Positions 33,636-45,987 of a DNA stretch of 64,000 nucleotides are shown here, piece after piece. Position 1 is the stretch's first letter, and every line of letters starts with the position of its first letter. Both the position numbers and the translations under genes were made by a program. The stretch comes from Linnemannia schmuckeri (taxonomy: Eukaryota; Mortierellomycota; Mortierellomycetes; Mortierellales; Mortierellaceae), in NCBI GenBank assembly GCA_029449235.1, contig JANATG010000003.1, positions 1,240,001-1,304,000 of the forward strand. The letters run 5' to 3'. A model generated the notes under the pieces. That model made no database searches and had not been told where the DNA came from. It saw only the letters and a list, made by a program, of their open reading frames with translations.

Positions 33636-36114
33636 ACTGTCAACTCGCTCAGTCACCATCTCAAAGCGCCGCCAGTTTGGACCTCCCCCTGGTGCACGGC
33701 CCCAGTCTTCCCTAGTTGCCTCTTCGCCTACCTCCAGCGACGGACGTCCTACTCCGCCACCAAAATCACCCCAGTCCAGACCTGTTTCGACTATAAATGG
33801 TACCAATAACGGGAATGGAATCCCTCCCCAAGGTGTAGCCTGTCCTATCTGCAACATTAGCCTACGCAACCTCGCCCAGCTCAACCAGCACCTCGACACC
33901 ATCCACCCCGAAGAACCGGATGATGTCAAATCTGCTGTTACCAACTTCTTCAGGAGTGCCCAAAGGGTCCTTAACCCTATTACCAAGCAAGCCACCACGA
34001 CCTTCAAGAATATACCCGCCAACTCTTCTGAGCTCTTGAGAAAGATCCAGGATCTTGATATCGACTCTGCTGCTGGTCCAGGAAACAGCATGGCTGGCCC
34101 GCCACCACCAGGTGGATTTCAGGGCTGGACTGATCCTCGAGCAGATGCAGTTGTGACAAAGAGACACTGGGTCAGAGAATCAGATCGCGATGTCTGCTTT
34201 CAGCTCAATTGCGACAAAGGTCTTGGCATTCGATTTGGTCGCCAGCACTGTCGGAGGTAACTACAGGTTGTGCTGTGCTTCGGGAAATATCTTAAGGGTT
34301 CATAATTGTCGTTGAGCGAATACTATACTGAGATATTACTGCCTTTGCACATATATAGCTGCGGAAATATGTTTTGTGAGACCCATTCCTCTTTCCAAAT
34401 CAAGCTTAATGCACAAGCCCGACATGATACTAATGGACTTTGGTGCCGCGTATGCGAGACATGCTTTGTCAAGGCCAAGAGAGAAGAAGATGGACTGCAT
34501 GCTGGAGGTGGGTTTTTATTTTTGATTTTAGACTACATCATCGCTCTCGTGTGCTGCAGGCTCTTAGTTGACTGAAGAATTAATTTGATCCGCATTTTTG
34601 GCATAAAATAGGTGTCCATCGCAGCTTGACCACGGACTTCATGAGCATCAGGATAAAGAGCGCCGAGAAAAAGCATCTGGAAGTCAATCGGCTAGAAAAG
34701 AGAATTGAAAAACTGGCGCAGATCCATCAACAGTACGACTCGGGAGTGTCATCTTCTCCTCTCGTCTCATCACCTACACCCAGCTTTTCGTCCATTTCTT
34801 CAGCAACAGGGTCTGTCCGAGCCAAAGGCCTTTTCCGATCAGTCACGTCACGAGGCCAGCAACTGAAAGGTACATGCGTATTCATAATGAATTAAGAAAG
34901 TAGACGTCTTACACCTAAAATCCCTGTTAATAACGCACTTTCATTATTTTGCGTCGTTAGTTGCCGAACAAGCAATTGTTAAGTGGGAGGATGATTCGAC
35001 AGTGCCCGCCTGCTACATATGCCTGTAAGTCGCAATCTAGTTTTACCTATAATATATACTTCGCTGCGAATCTAGATCAAATTACTCACATACACCCTTT
35101 TCTATGGCATTAGCTCTATCTTTAACCGCTATGGCAACCGCAAGCATCATTGCCGCCTTTGTGGTCGCGTTATTTGCGATAACTGCTCGACGATGACTCC
35201 TCTATACTTGAGCATGACTAGCTGTAAGTAACACCCATCTAGTGGCTGTGATGTGATCGAATATGGCACAATTGAGGCTTGAGTTGCTAAAACATTTTCC
35301 ATATCACTGTAGACCCTGACGGATCAGAATCAGTTGGACATACAAGGGCGTGCAAGGAATGTATTCACACAGTCTTCAAGCGGAGAGAGCATGCAGCGGA
35401 CCAAAGGCGACCAAATGCCGTAGTAAAATACTATGGATCGTTGATGCGACTAAAAGCTAGGATTGATCTTGCATTGCCCAGGTTTCAGGAGATGCTTACG
35501 ACTTTGGGGTAAATATACAGCCTTTGCTTCACAATGCGATGCATACTATCAGCTCACTGGACTGGCTAAAGGAATAACATTGTTTTGCTATATGGTTTGA
35601 TGCTGACAATAGACAAAAAAGCGACATGAGCCAGACTCATCCAGACTACCAGCTTGCTGCTCGGACAAGGAAGGAACTCTTGGACGACTTTGCGCTGTTT
35701 GACGCAATTAGCAAAAAGATTGCCAAGCTACCCACCCACTCTCAACACCAAAAGCAACTCAACACGAATCTCTACTGGTGGGCCACACAGTACCTGCAGA
35801 CCAATATGTTCCCGCTTTCCGTCATCCCTAAAGTGTTTGGGAAGAGTAAGCCCCCAGGAAATCCATCACCAACCTCGTCCTCTCCGGCACCGTCAATATC
35901 GTCCCCTCAGCCCGACGCGATAGATAATGGGGCAGAAATTGAGAGTTTGGCCCAGCTGGCTGTCATGGAGGACCAGAAGCGACTGGTGGAGTCGTACATT
36001 GAGGAGGCCAGTCGTAAGCGCAAGTTTGACGATGTGAAGTCGCTCAAGTTGAGCCTAGAGGAGCTCGAGAGCGAGATAGCAGCGATCCGATCAGGGCAAC
36101 GACGATCATTGTGA
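33529..36114 (+). CDS. Vac1/Pep7-like double-FYVE endosomal protein
   Basis: The seven exons 33529-34256, 34359-34507, 34612-34869, 34961-35024, 35114-35223, 35313-35508 and 35613-36114 join to 668 residues. The order is: a Gln tract (about 22-36), a Pro/Ser-rich segment, a C2H2 finger (Cys105, Cys108, His121, His126), a first FYVE-like finger (VCFQLNC..FGRQHCRSCGNMFC), a coiled segment, a second FYVE finger (WEDDSTVPACYICLSIF..RKHHCRLCGRVIC, the RKHHCR motif binding PI3P) and C-terminal coils. This C2H2-FYVE-coil layout is that of Vac1/Pep7 and rabenosyn-5, Rab5-family effectors that tether vesicles at endosomes. It shares a short divergent promoter with glucosidase II. Yeast Vac1 is shorter (about 515 residues). 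Confidence 0.85.
33587..33636 (+). repeat. CAA/CAG trinucleotide run (poly-Gln)
   Basis: This is a mixed CAA/CAG run coding about 15 Gln in the Vac1-like protein. The interruptions by CAA would limit slippage. Confidence 0.85.
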
Positions 36115-36272
36115 AATTAATAAATTTATCTGCAGTCACGATCGACTGGATTGGCTGTTGATTCCAGTTCACATACAGACATCTTCCTTTACTCGCACAT
36201 CGCGAACACCTGTTGCCTCTCGTACCATCCCTTCACGCCTACCCCTACATACGATAACATACAGTCGACAGC

Positions 36273-39200
36273 ATGAGCACGGCTAGCGGCGGTCGAAACA
36301 ATGCCCGCATGGAGGATCCCGCTCAATGTATGCTTCAGCTCAGACTAATGTCCTCTTCGTGGCAACATTAAATCGACGCGACAATCTCAACCCTCAAAAG
36401 CTAATTAATTCTCACACTCTTGGAACATCGCACACATCCCAATAATAGTTCCATTCGAGTTGCAAACCTGGTTCCTCAAGGTAAAAGGACTTTCTCAATC
36501 GCGTTCAAATCAGCTATTGTTCTAAACGTAGAGCATTGTATGGAATATAACTTTAGCCCTTCTTTTTTGAGGGAATTATATTAACCACACTGGGCTCCCT
36601 CCTTCCTTTTTGTTAGATGGCCCACGAGGAGCAGCCGAAATATCTTTACAAGTGGTACATCCAAGAAAAGGAACTGAATGACCTGAAGAAGGTAAAATGC
36701 CGAATGAAAATGGAAACGGGTTGACTTTTCCATCGTGTCTTTTCATTCCTGGCAGCTTCCCTGACACGATATATATTGTTCTGGTTTAGCAAAACGACAC
36801 CCTTGGAAAAGTTCTCTACAGCAAGGACAGGGAAATCGAGCACACCAAGCAGATCCTGGATAACAAGAAGGCCTATGACCGAGGTATGAAGTGTGTTGCT
36901 GACACCCTGATACATGTGCCAACTCGATGCGGCTATACACACGCAGCATTATCTAATGTGACATCGATTATCTATACACCGCACACATGGGGAATCACTC
37001 AGAAATTAGGAAGGCCGAATATCAGGAGTTCGTAGGGATTATTAGTCACCTGGAAGAATCGCTTGCCTTTGTCCCTGCTTCCCCAGAAGGTGGACCCATC
37101 GAGGGACGGCTTCTCACCCTTATAAACAGCCTCATAAAGAATGAAGCCGACACAAAAAAGAAGGATGCCGATATCACAAAGAAAGATGTCGAGATTAAAC
37201 ATGTAAGGAATTTACACTATACAAGGTTATGTAACGTGTTTTGTCTGCGAAACATAGTTCTAAACCTTCCTTTTTTTAACTCGCATGTCTTTTACATCCT
37301 AATAGCTCAAAGCGGAATTGGATCGGTATAAAAAAGGCGGAGAAGGAAGTCGACGCCCGTCAATGCTGATGGCATCGAGCCTGGACGAAGGCGAAAATAA
37401 GGACACCGTCAAACTTCAAGCCGAACTGGAGATCACCAAGAACGACCTTTCTGAAATGGAGAAGGTACTACAAGCTCGCGAGCAAGAAGTTATTCGGCTC
37501 ACAGAGGAACGCGACACTGCCAGGGCAAACATGGAAGAGGCACAGTCGAAGGCGGAGGACCTGGACAGGGACGTGACGCGCGCACACAAGGCGAAGATAT
37601 CAGCACAGGACTCCAAGTATAAATTGGAGGCGGAAATCAAGAACCTTGAAGCACAGCTCAAAAAGAAGGAATCCGAGATCAAGCATATGGAAGTCCGCCT
37701 CAACAGTCGTGACAGCGATTACAAGCTCGACCGTATCGAAGTGGGTCGTCTCAAGAAAGAGCTCGAGTCCCAGAAGAAGTCATATGAAAAGACCAAAACT
37801 CTATCGACCTTGGACGATGTCAAGAAAATCAAAGCGCTTAATCAGAAGCTGGAGGGAGCGACAGAACGTATCGAGACCTTGGAGAAGGATGTCAAGGAGA
37901 AGGAGGCGCTCCTGGAGGCCAATAGGTCAAAGATTCAGAAGGTCGATGACGAGAAGAACGAGGTACTGCAGCGGCTCGGACACTTGCAAGAAGAACTCGG
38001 AAAAAAAGACTTGGAGCTCTCGGGAATGCGCTTGAAGGTCGGAGGTCTTGAGTCTGCGACCAGGCTGGTCGAGAAGGAGCGGGATGCTGAGTCTCGGAAA
38101 ACGAAGCAGGGACTGGAGATGGTGCAGCATGAGCTGGCAATTGCTCGCAAAAGGATCTCGGAACGCGAGAAGGACATCGAGTTTTGGAGGGCCAGCATTG
38201 CGAACCAGGAAAAGAAGGCGGAGGAGCAAGCAACACAGATTCAGAACGACACCAAAACGATCAAGGAAATCAGTGCTCTTATGGAGATTATGAGGACGAA
38301 TCAGGCGAAAGTACAAGGAGAGGTGCTGACCTTGCAAAGCAGCCTTCAGTCTTACAAAACGAGCACTCAGGATCAGGAACGAACAATCAAGCTACAGCAG
38401 GATGAGCTAGACGACTTGCGGAGGAAGATCAGTGAATCCGAGATTAGAGCCGTCGATCAGGCGCAGTTACAACAAGCAATGGACACTCTGCGCATCAAGG
38501 TTGAGGCATTGGCCGTGGATCCGACAGAGACTCAAGGTCACATCGTTCTCAAAACCGAGCATTCCGATGCACATCCCAAGTCGATTGATGAGATCTCCGA
38601 GAATGCCCAGTCTTCCTCCCGAAACAGCATCAGCAATGGCAACGTTTGGAGCGAGCTTGTTCGAGTGGCGAAGGAGTTGGTTGCTGTCACGGCTACGGTT
38701 CAAGACGTGCGGTCGAGTGTTCCGCGAGGTCTAGACAACAAGTCCGGTGGGCAGGACGGAGCCAAGATTACAGAGTTGGAGAGCAAGTTGCAGGAGCAGG
38801 CAGTGACACACCAGCGAGTCAAGCAAGAGCTGGAGATGTTGCAGGACGAGACTCGCAAGGAGGTTGAGCGATTAGAGGAGCTTATTTCCGAACAGAATGA
38901 GCAGTTGCAGGAACTTGTCGAGATCAGGTCAATGTTTGGCCCTGGAGAAGAAGGAACGGAGCGGCAAGTGGAATATACCCGCGCTTGTGCAAGGATTGAG
39001 GCTGTGGAGGATATGGTCGCCGAGTGGGAGGCAGCAATTGAGACGGCCAACAAGAACCACGACTACATGTTGAGGATTTGTGAGGAGCAGGCGCAACACA
39101 TCCTGCAACTCCAAAACCAGAGGATGGATGTCGAGGAGAAGGTTGCGCGTGTCGAGCGAGATCTGGAGCGGTGTAGGAGCGACCTGAAAAGTGTAACGGC

Positions 39201-40166
39201 CGATCTCGTGAAGTGTAAAGTAGATGCGAAGGAGAACGAGTCCAAGGCGAACGAACTAGATATGGAGCTGCAGAGTTGCAAGCATAGGGTCAACCAACTG
39301 GAGCAGGAGCTTGCAGATCAAGGTCAACAATTGGACGGGCAGACACGTGCTCACAAAGCCCTAGAAACCGCGAGGAGAACGTATAACAAGGTCTACGAGT
39401 CGAAGATCAAGCGACTACAAGAGGACAAGACCACTCTGGAGGTCCTTTTCAATGCTGAGTTGCTCAAGCGAGACGAGGCTCACCACCGGGAACTTGTCAA
39501 GGCCAAGGGAGATCGGGAGGTAGGACTTGGACTGTCGCAAGCTGAAGTAATTGCCATCAAGGCCGAGTGCGAAGGACTCAAGGCCAAGTTGGAGGTAGAG
39601 GAAGAGGAGAAGCTGAAGATGAACGGGATGATCATATCATATGCAGAACTCGTCAAGGTCATGCAAGGTAAACTTATCACTCGCTTAGCTTCGAGGTTGT
39701 TTGGCTTTCTGATACAAGCTGCGTTCAACAACTGCTGTTAACATGAGCTCTATGTCTTGCATCATACTTTGCCAAATTAGATGACGGCAAAATCATGGAA
39801 GAGACGCTTCCACTCGTGGAAGTCCTCAGTCAGGTGCAGGAGTACTTGAGCACAATCGAAAGTCTCAGAAGCGATATCAGTGTTCTCACGGAGAACAATG
39901 AGGGACTCAACCAGCTTGTTAAAGAGTACCAGGACGACACCACCACCCTCACCAACCGCACGGAATCATATCTCGGTCATATCAGGCTGTTGGAAGCCCA
40001 AGTGTACAAACTTCGACAGAATCTGGCCCAGAACGAGACCACAATGCGTTTCTTGCACTCTCGGACACAGCAACTTGAACGGGACCTCAAGGAGCAGATG
40101 GACACGACACCAAGACCTGGTGGGATGGCTGTGAGTCCGACCTCAGAGGCCGAAAGAGATCTCTGA
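36273..40166 (+). CDS. Long coiled-coil protein of unknown family (1,067 residues)
   Basis: The seven exons 36273-36327, 36449-36480, 36617-36691, 36790-36883, 37003-37202, 37306-39667 and 39781-40166 join in frame to 1,067 residues. After a short head (FPFELQTWFLKMAHEEQP, KYLYKWYIQEKELNDLKK) almost the whole chain is charged heptad sequence rich in Glu, Lys, Gln and Leu, broken near residues 520-570 by a Ser/Asn-rich linker. This suggests a long rod or tether, for example Golgi, spindle or septal, but I recognise no domain and do not name it. There is no signal peptide or membrane segment. It starts 158 bp after the Vac1-like gene on the same strand and is convergent with the formin. The small first exons rest on splice signals and phase only. 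Confidence 0.75.
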
Positions 40167-40301
40167 TCTTCTTCCTTTTTCTTACCTTTTCTCTTCTTCT
40201 CTCCTTACTTTTTACCTCCTTGCATTGTATTTCTACATGTACATTAAATCCTTTTTTTTTCTTTTTTGTTGTGGGAATTAAAAAATCTATTAATGATTGT
40301 A

Positions 40302-41628
40302 TTATTCGTGTAAAAGTGGAATGTGTTGTCGGTCTTCCCTCAAGGAGGTTAACAAGTCTTGGGCTTTAACGGTGACATTAACAGGAGTATGATCAATACG
40401 GTTCTTGCGACGCCTGTCTCGCCTCAGCGCGTCGTTGTCGCCTCCATTCCGCAGGGTCTCGAGCAGGTTGTCCATCATGCCCTTGTCGTCCCCTCCGCCC
40501 TCTGTATCGTTTGAGCCTAGGTATATCGCGTGAAAAGTAAGAAAAGTATTTGGTGAGTTCTGCGCTGCGTAGACAAGGGTTTCATGCGCAAAAAAAAAAG
40601 GGGGGGGGGGGGGGGGGGGTTGGATGTTTACCTCCGCCTTGAACATTGATCCTGTTCTTCTTAGCAGCCATTTGCTCCTGTCGAGCCTTGGCCGCAGTCT
40701 TGGCCTTCTCCCTCTGAGCCTCCTTCTCCTTTTGCTTATGATTATCCTCTCTCGCTTTCTCGAACGACGCCGAGAAGGTCTTGAAGATGCCAAAGAATTC
40801 CTCTGGTTTCATAGCGACCGAGTCTTCACCATAGAACTTGACCACTTCCTTGTAGAGGGAATCCATTTCGAGCATGGCAGTCTCAGCTTTTGCAAAAGCA
40901 CGTTCGGCAGAGACCATGAAAGGTTGCATGACTTCGTAGAAGCGGTCTTCGGGACAGGATTTAAAGCCGTTGAAGTAGTGTGTGTGGAGCTCTGTCTTGA
41001 TCTCCTTGATCTTGATCTTAAGGTAGTTGAAATCAGTTTGCAAATCAGGCAGCGATACTGTTTGTGAATGACATGAAAGAAGAAAAATTAGTGTCTGTAC
41101 CCACGCTACTGCATTTCTTGTCCGTTTTTTTTATTTTTGCATGTGGGTGGGTGGCACAAGTCGGCCTCCTTACCTCGGCAGGCGGATCCGCAAGCTGAGA
41201 TTTCCTCTTGATAACTGAGAACGTGTGGCAAAGTCGACTCTGCAATGTTGGTCAGGAAGTGCAAAAGCGTCATGTTGGGCGCATTCGACGCTTTGGTATC
41301 CACAAGCTAAAGTAATAAAAAAAATAATAGCAAAAAATACACAGGTTGTCAATATTTTTAGCTGTAAAGCCTTGGAACTTCATGGATCAAATGCCGAAGA
41401 AGGGATTACCTTGTTGATACTGGCAATCTTGAATCCAAAAGCGCCTCCGTTATGACTGGCACCGTTCATGTAATTTCCGAGCATCAAGATTAAGTTGAGC
41501 AGCTCTTTGAAGTGCTTTGCGTTCTTCAGGCCCTTGGATGCCTCTGTGATCGAAGAAATGCCCTATTTGACATATAAAGAAAAAACGATGCGTAAATTCG
41601 GCCGTAGATGAAAAATTTTGGTTTTACG

Positions 41629-41667
<39 letters not shown>

Positions 41668-43482
41668 GCTTTTTCGTGGTTTTTGATTACCTCATTGACT
41701 CCCTCGAGCAGGCCTTGGAAGGTGACTTTGAACTTGAGCCCCTCTAGTCTTTGCTGGTATCGTTCAACCTTGAGCATCTCAACAAAGAAAGCTTCTGGTC
41801 GACCCAAAGTCAGCTTGACATCTTCCGACGCGTCCTTGTACTCTAATAGCCTTCCGGTCTCTTCGGCGTCAGGAACAAACTTCAACAAATTGCTGAGCTG
41901 CACTAAGGTCATGAACTCCTCATCCATACGGAGAATTGCCTGTCGAATCTCGGGATAAGTGTGCTTCATGCCTCCTAGCATAATGTTGATCTGGTAGGCG
42001 CGGCGTTGGTCCAAGATCAAGATTTCCTGTGCCTTCTTGGAAGCACGAGGTTCTACAAAGTCCACAGTACAACAGCAAGTACTAGTTAGATATAACTTGT
42101 ACCGAGGCGCGATCAAGGGGAAAAAACGAACGCCATATGAAGATGATAAATGATAACAACATACCTTTGTACTCGGTCACCTTGGCCACAAAGAGCTGCT
42201 CCATGGTACCAAAAACCCCGCTGTCGCCAAGAGCCTTCTGGAGCGCGTTTTCGTCCACTCCACCAGAACCCCAGACTGTGTTGCCGACAGCCGTATAGTT
42301 GATTTTGTCCCACTGCAATGCCTTCAGTTTTATCGCGGCCACTGCACCTTCCTTCTTCATGCTCATGTTCATGTTCATGTTCATACCCATGCCTGGTGGC
42401 ATAGGAGCTCCTGGTGGAGGAGGTGGTGGTGGTGGACCGCCCATACCTGGCGGTGGTGGTGGAGGAGGAGGAGGTCCGCCTGTTTTGGGTGGCGGTGGAG
42501 CCTCACTGCCTGCAGGCTTGGATGCGGATGGCTCTCCAGATCCAAGCTTCTTCTTTTTGGCTGCCAACATTGCAGCCATGCTTCCTGCTGGCAAGTCTTC
42601 CGAGTCAGAGTCGTCTCCACCTCCGCCGGGGAGTTTGAGACCTCCTTTCTTCATGCTGCTGAGCAGACTACCTAGTCCTCCAGGTCCTGGACCAGCCATT
42701 ACTGAGGGTGGTGGCGGTGGGGCTGGAATACCTCCTGGCAGCATAGGTGGAGGTAGGGGAGCAGGTGGACCGCCAGCTGCTGTTGCCATGCCTCCAGGGA
42801 CAGCGCCACCTTCACAGCCGGTACTGTCGCCGCCAGTGCCTCTATTGCTACCAGTTCCTTTGCCTATTTTTATAGGGAAAGATATTGCAGCATTTAATGT
42901 TCGCAGTGAATGAAAACCATCCAGAAAATAAGAGAGCAAGAAGCGACGAACTTACCATTCTTAGAGAAAAGCCTTCCTTTGCCATTGCCGCTGGATTGCC
43001 GTCCTGTTGCAGCAATACTGGCCAAAAGCTCCGGTGGCAGCGTCGCAGGCCCAGTGTATCGGTACCCATTGATCTTTTCAAGATCCTTGGTGAAATTAGA
43101 ATCCGGAAGGGCAATCGAATGAGGCAAGTGGTTTCCGTAACGGTCCTGCAGGATAGCTCCCTCCAGTTTAGTCTGTTCGATCAGCTGACGCAGTTTCACC
43201 TTGTCGATCATAGGGTAATCATCAGGGCCAAGGACCTGATGTTGACTGCTCTTGCTAGACCCAGGACCACCAGCAGGCATGCCGGCGTCGGCCATAAGTC
43301 CATTCGCGTCCTGAAGCGACTTGAGCAAGTGTTTGAGCTGCGCGTCCTGAATCGCCAGTTTTTTTTGCATCTGTGTCTCGACATCGTATAGTTTGGCCTG
43401 CAAGGTCTGGATCGTATGACGCGATAGGCGAAGGAGATCCTCAAGGGAGTAAATGTTTGCCTTCAGCTGCGAGACCATACCA

Positions 43483-43529
<47 letters not shown>

Positions 43530-45987
43530 ATAGAGTCCGTTAGCTGCCCTGTTCAACACTCATACAATATGCCATTCATTCAGTCATTAATAAATGAACG
43601 CACCATCCTTTTGGCCGACCTCCAGTTCGAGCTCATTCTTTTGTCGAATAACAAGCTCAAGTTCCTGTCTTGCCTGCTTGGAGTCCTCAATTGCCTGCGT
43701 AAGGCGATCTTGATCGACCAGTTTACCAACCAGCTGGTTGACAGAGATACCGAACTTTTGGTCGAAATTATCAGTGATACCCCGTCTGTCGAGGACCACT
43801 TGTGTCACAATCGCGTCCATCAACTGAAAGTATCGAATCCTATCAACATCGATATTCATAAACAAAGGGGTTAGCTTGCCTCTTGATAATAATAGTAGCA
43901 AACCTCTTCTTTCAATCCGTGCTTGAATAAATACCTCAGATCGCCTTCCTCCCGAATCAGCAGCATGTGCTGTAGTAACGACAAGAAAAAGTCGTACGCT
44001 CTGCTGCTCTCGACAGAACGGAGCAAGGCATGGAAGACGTCATATGGATCCGACATGTCATGCAGGATCTGGTGGTTGTAAAACTCAATCATGTCTTCAT
44101 AGTCATTCTCGGCCTCGTCTTCGTAGATGTTGAGTTGTCTGTCAATCAGGTCATGCTTCAAATCCCTCATTTTCTATTTTGTTTGCAATAAAAGAGTTGT
44201 TTAGCGCTTTGTGCAAGGGTTTCATCCCTGTAGCAAACGATGAGTGGAAGTAGCACATGAACTTACTGAGATGATGCGGGTTAATCCACTGGTGGTTAGT
44301 TGACTTCGAAGATGTACGCGAAGCTCAATCTCATCAACGACTTGGAGAAGCGCATTGATAAACACAACGTTTGACAGCTAAACACAAGAGTCGTCAACAA
44401 TGTTAAGCAATAAAATGAATGATGTAAGTAAAACATAGAGAGAAACATGAAATGCAGATCAAGCCAGGAAATGAAAAGGTCATATACATACCACATATTC
44501 GATGAGTTGACCATCTTGAGTACCAGCCTTCTTCAACTCCTCGCTCATCCCGACTATGGTACCAAAGCGGCCACGTCCATCGATGGTGTTCTCGAGAATG
44601 CGCATCCAGGCATCAAATCGGGCGCTCTCCTTCCAGTACTCCTTCACTTGATCCAGTCCTTCCAGAACCAGCTTGTGGCCCATGGGCACTTCGCAGTACG
44701 ACAGGAACGTCAACACCTCAACGACCAGTTTCCTTGTTTGGAGATGAGGGGATGTTATTGAAAAGCAGAGTGACGTGATGCAGCTCGAATGCTTGATCGC
44801 CTCCTGAGCACCCCATCGGTTGTTGAGTAGCGTCTTCAAACACTTGACAATCTCAAGTTCCATCGCAAGGTCCACGTCGCGCCTATACAGAGGCGTAGTC
44901 ATGACGAGGTCAAGTCATTATTAGAAAACTGTATTGTTAAAGTTTATGGATGCAAGTCATTAGCAAAAACACCAAAAAGCGTACCTTGATGGGCGATGGT
45001 TGAGAGTAGAGAGAGCGTTGGAAAGAACCAGCATTCCGCGACCCTGAATAAAAGAGCGTACCCATCTAGCAAGAAACGGAGTTATTGGCAAACTTGGTCA
45101 GCTTTACTGAAAGGGGCGAAAGAGGTTGTGCTCAAATTCTGTCTTCCTTGAATCGGAAGACTCTCCGTCCGTGCGCGGGTAAACACGTACGAGATAGGCT
45201 GTGATTTCAACGAGACGAAGAGCGCTAGAAGGAACTTGGAGTCGGTGACCTTGAGATCGCCATCCAGTTGCAGCTTGCGAACAAAGTACTCGGGAGAGGA
45301 CTTGTCGACATATCCCTCCTCTCGCTTCTTGGCCTAAAATTATATTTTTTGTATGCAGAACAAAATGCGTTTAACCGACTGATTCCAAAAATGCATTATT
45401 CGAATTCACTGATGAAATAGAAACTCTTGTTTTCTTCGTTCAACAGAAAAATTATTCTTTCATAATATCCTCTCCACGAACCCCAACCAACTTGTCAAAT
45501 ATGAAAAATGTGGTCAAGACAGACTCAAAACATCTGACAGGATGGGATGCGATTGGGATGGGTCTAATTCAAAGCAGGCAAAATCATACCTTTGTTTGTT
45601 CCTGGGATTCATGTTGATAGATCAACTTCCACTTGTTGTCGACTGTCAACCCAACCATGGCCTTCCTCTGCTCAGGCTCATGCATACCCATGTTGTTCTA
45701 ATCATGCAATTTAGATATACAAAAAGGGGAAGGAAGGGTCAATTCATATCGTCATAGGTCTTTCCTCTTTTCCTCTTACTCCAATGCAGAAAAAGAAGAA
45801 AGGTCGTGGATGAAGTACTCACCATGAAATCAACAAATCGATCTTCGATCTCCTGATCTGTCCGCGGCCGCGCAAGAGACATGGCCTCTGTGCGACCAGC
45901 CTCACTGATAGATCCAGAGGTCGATGACCAGAATGAACGAATGGACTGGGTATCATAATCGTCCTTGTAGGAGTTGGAGCGATCCAT
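40302..45987 (-). CDS. Diaphanous-type formin (GBD/FH3-FH1-FH2)
   Basis: The fifteen exons are 45987-45823, 45697-45590, 45333-45191, 45065-44985, 44882-44492, 44377-44267, 44173-43935, 43839-43604, 43483-42956, 42863-42165, 42052-41691, 41562-41410, 41306-41174, 41057-40632 and 40516-40302. They join to 1,329 residues. Formins nucleate and elongate actin filaments for tip growth, cables and septation. The N-terminal part carries a Rho-binding/FH3 region (GYVDKSSPEYFVRKLQ; YFQLMDAIVTQVVLDRRG). Next come a coiled segment, a poly-Pro FH1 rich in GGPPPPPPPP repeats (about 42400-42490), then FH2 with LKALQWDKINY, LILMLGNYMN and FGFKIASINK. The C-terminus has a DNLLETLRNG element, resembling a DAD. 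Phases are consistent across all junctions. Two introns hold 36- and 39-nt A runs on the plus strand. Confidence 0.93.
40590..40619. repeat. A10-G20 homopolymer pair in a formin intron
   Basis: Ten A followed by twenty G (plus strand) lie 12 bp from the donor of the last formin intron. On the transcript it reads C20 T10. Confidence 0.9.
41629..41664. repeat. Poly(A) run, 36 nt, in a formin intron
   Basis: The run is T36 in the transcript, 26 nt after the donor of the intron at 41563-41690. Confidence 0.85.
43486..43524. repeat. Poly(A) run, 39 nt, in a formin intron
   Basis: The run is T39 in the transcript, ending directly at the acceptor tag of the intron before exon 43483-42956. It acts in effect as an extreme polypyrimidine tract. 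Confidence 0.85.

Noticed and set aside
42299..42913. 204-codon plus-strand frame rich in Gly and Pro
   Set aside because: It is the complement of the formin FH1 region.
43842..43934. Donor gtttgc after LKEE in the formin
   Set aside because: It cannot join in frame to RYFQLMDA. The earlier donor gtattt (after GDL) gives the correct phase and a conserved junction.
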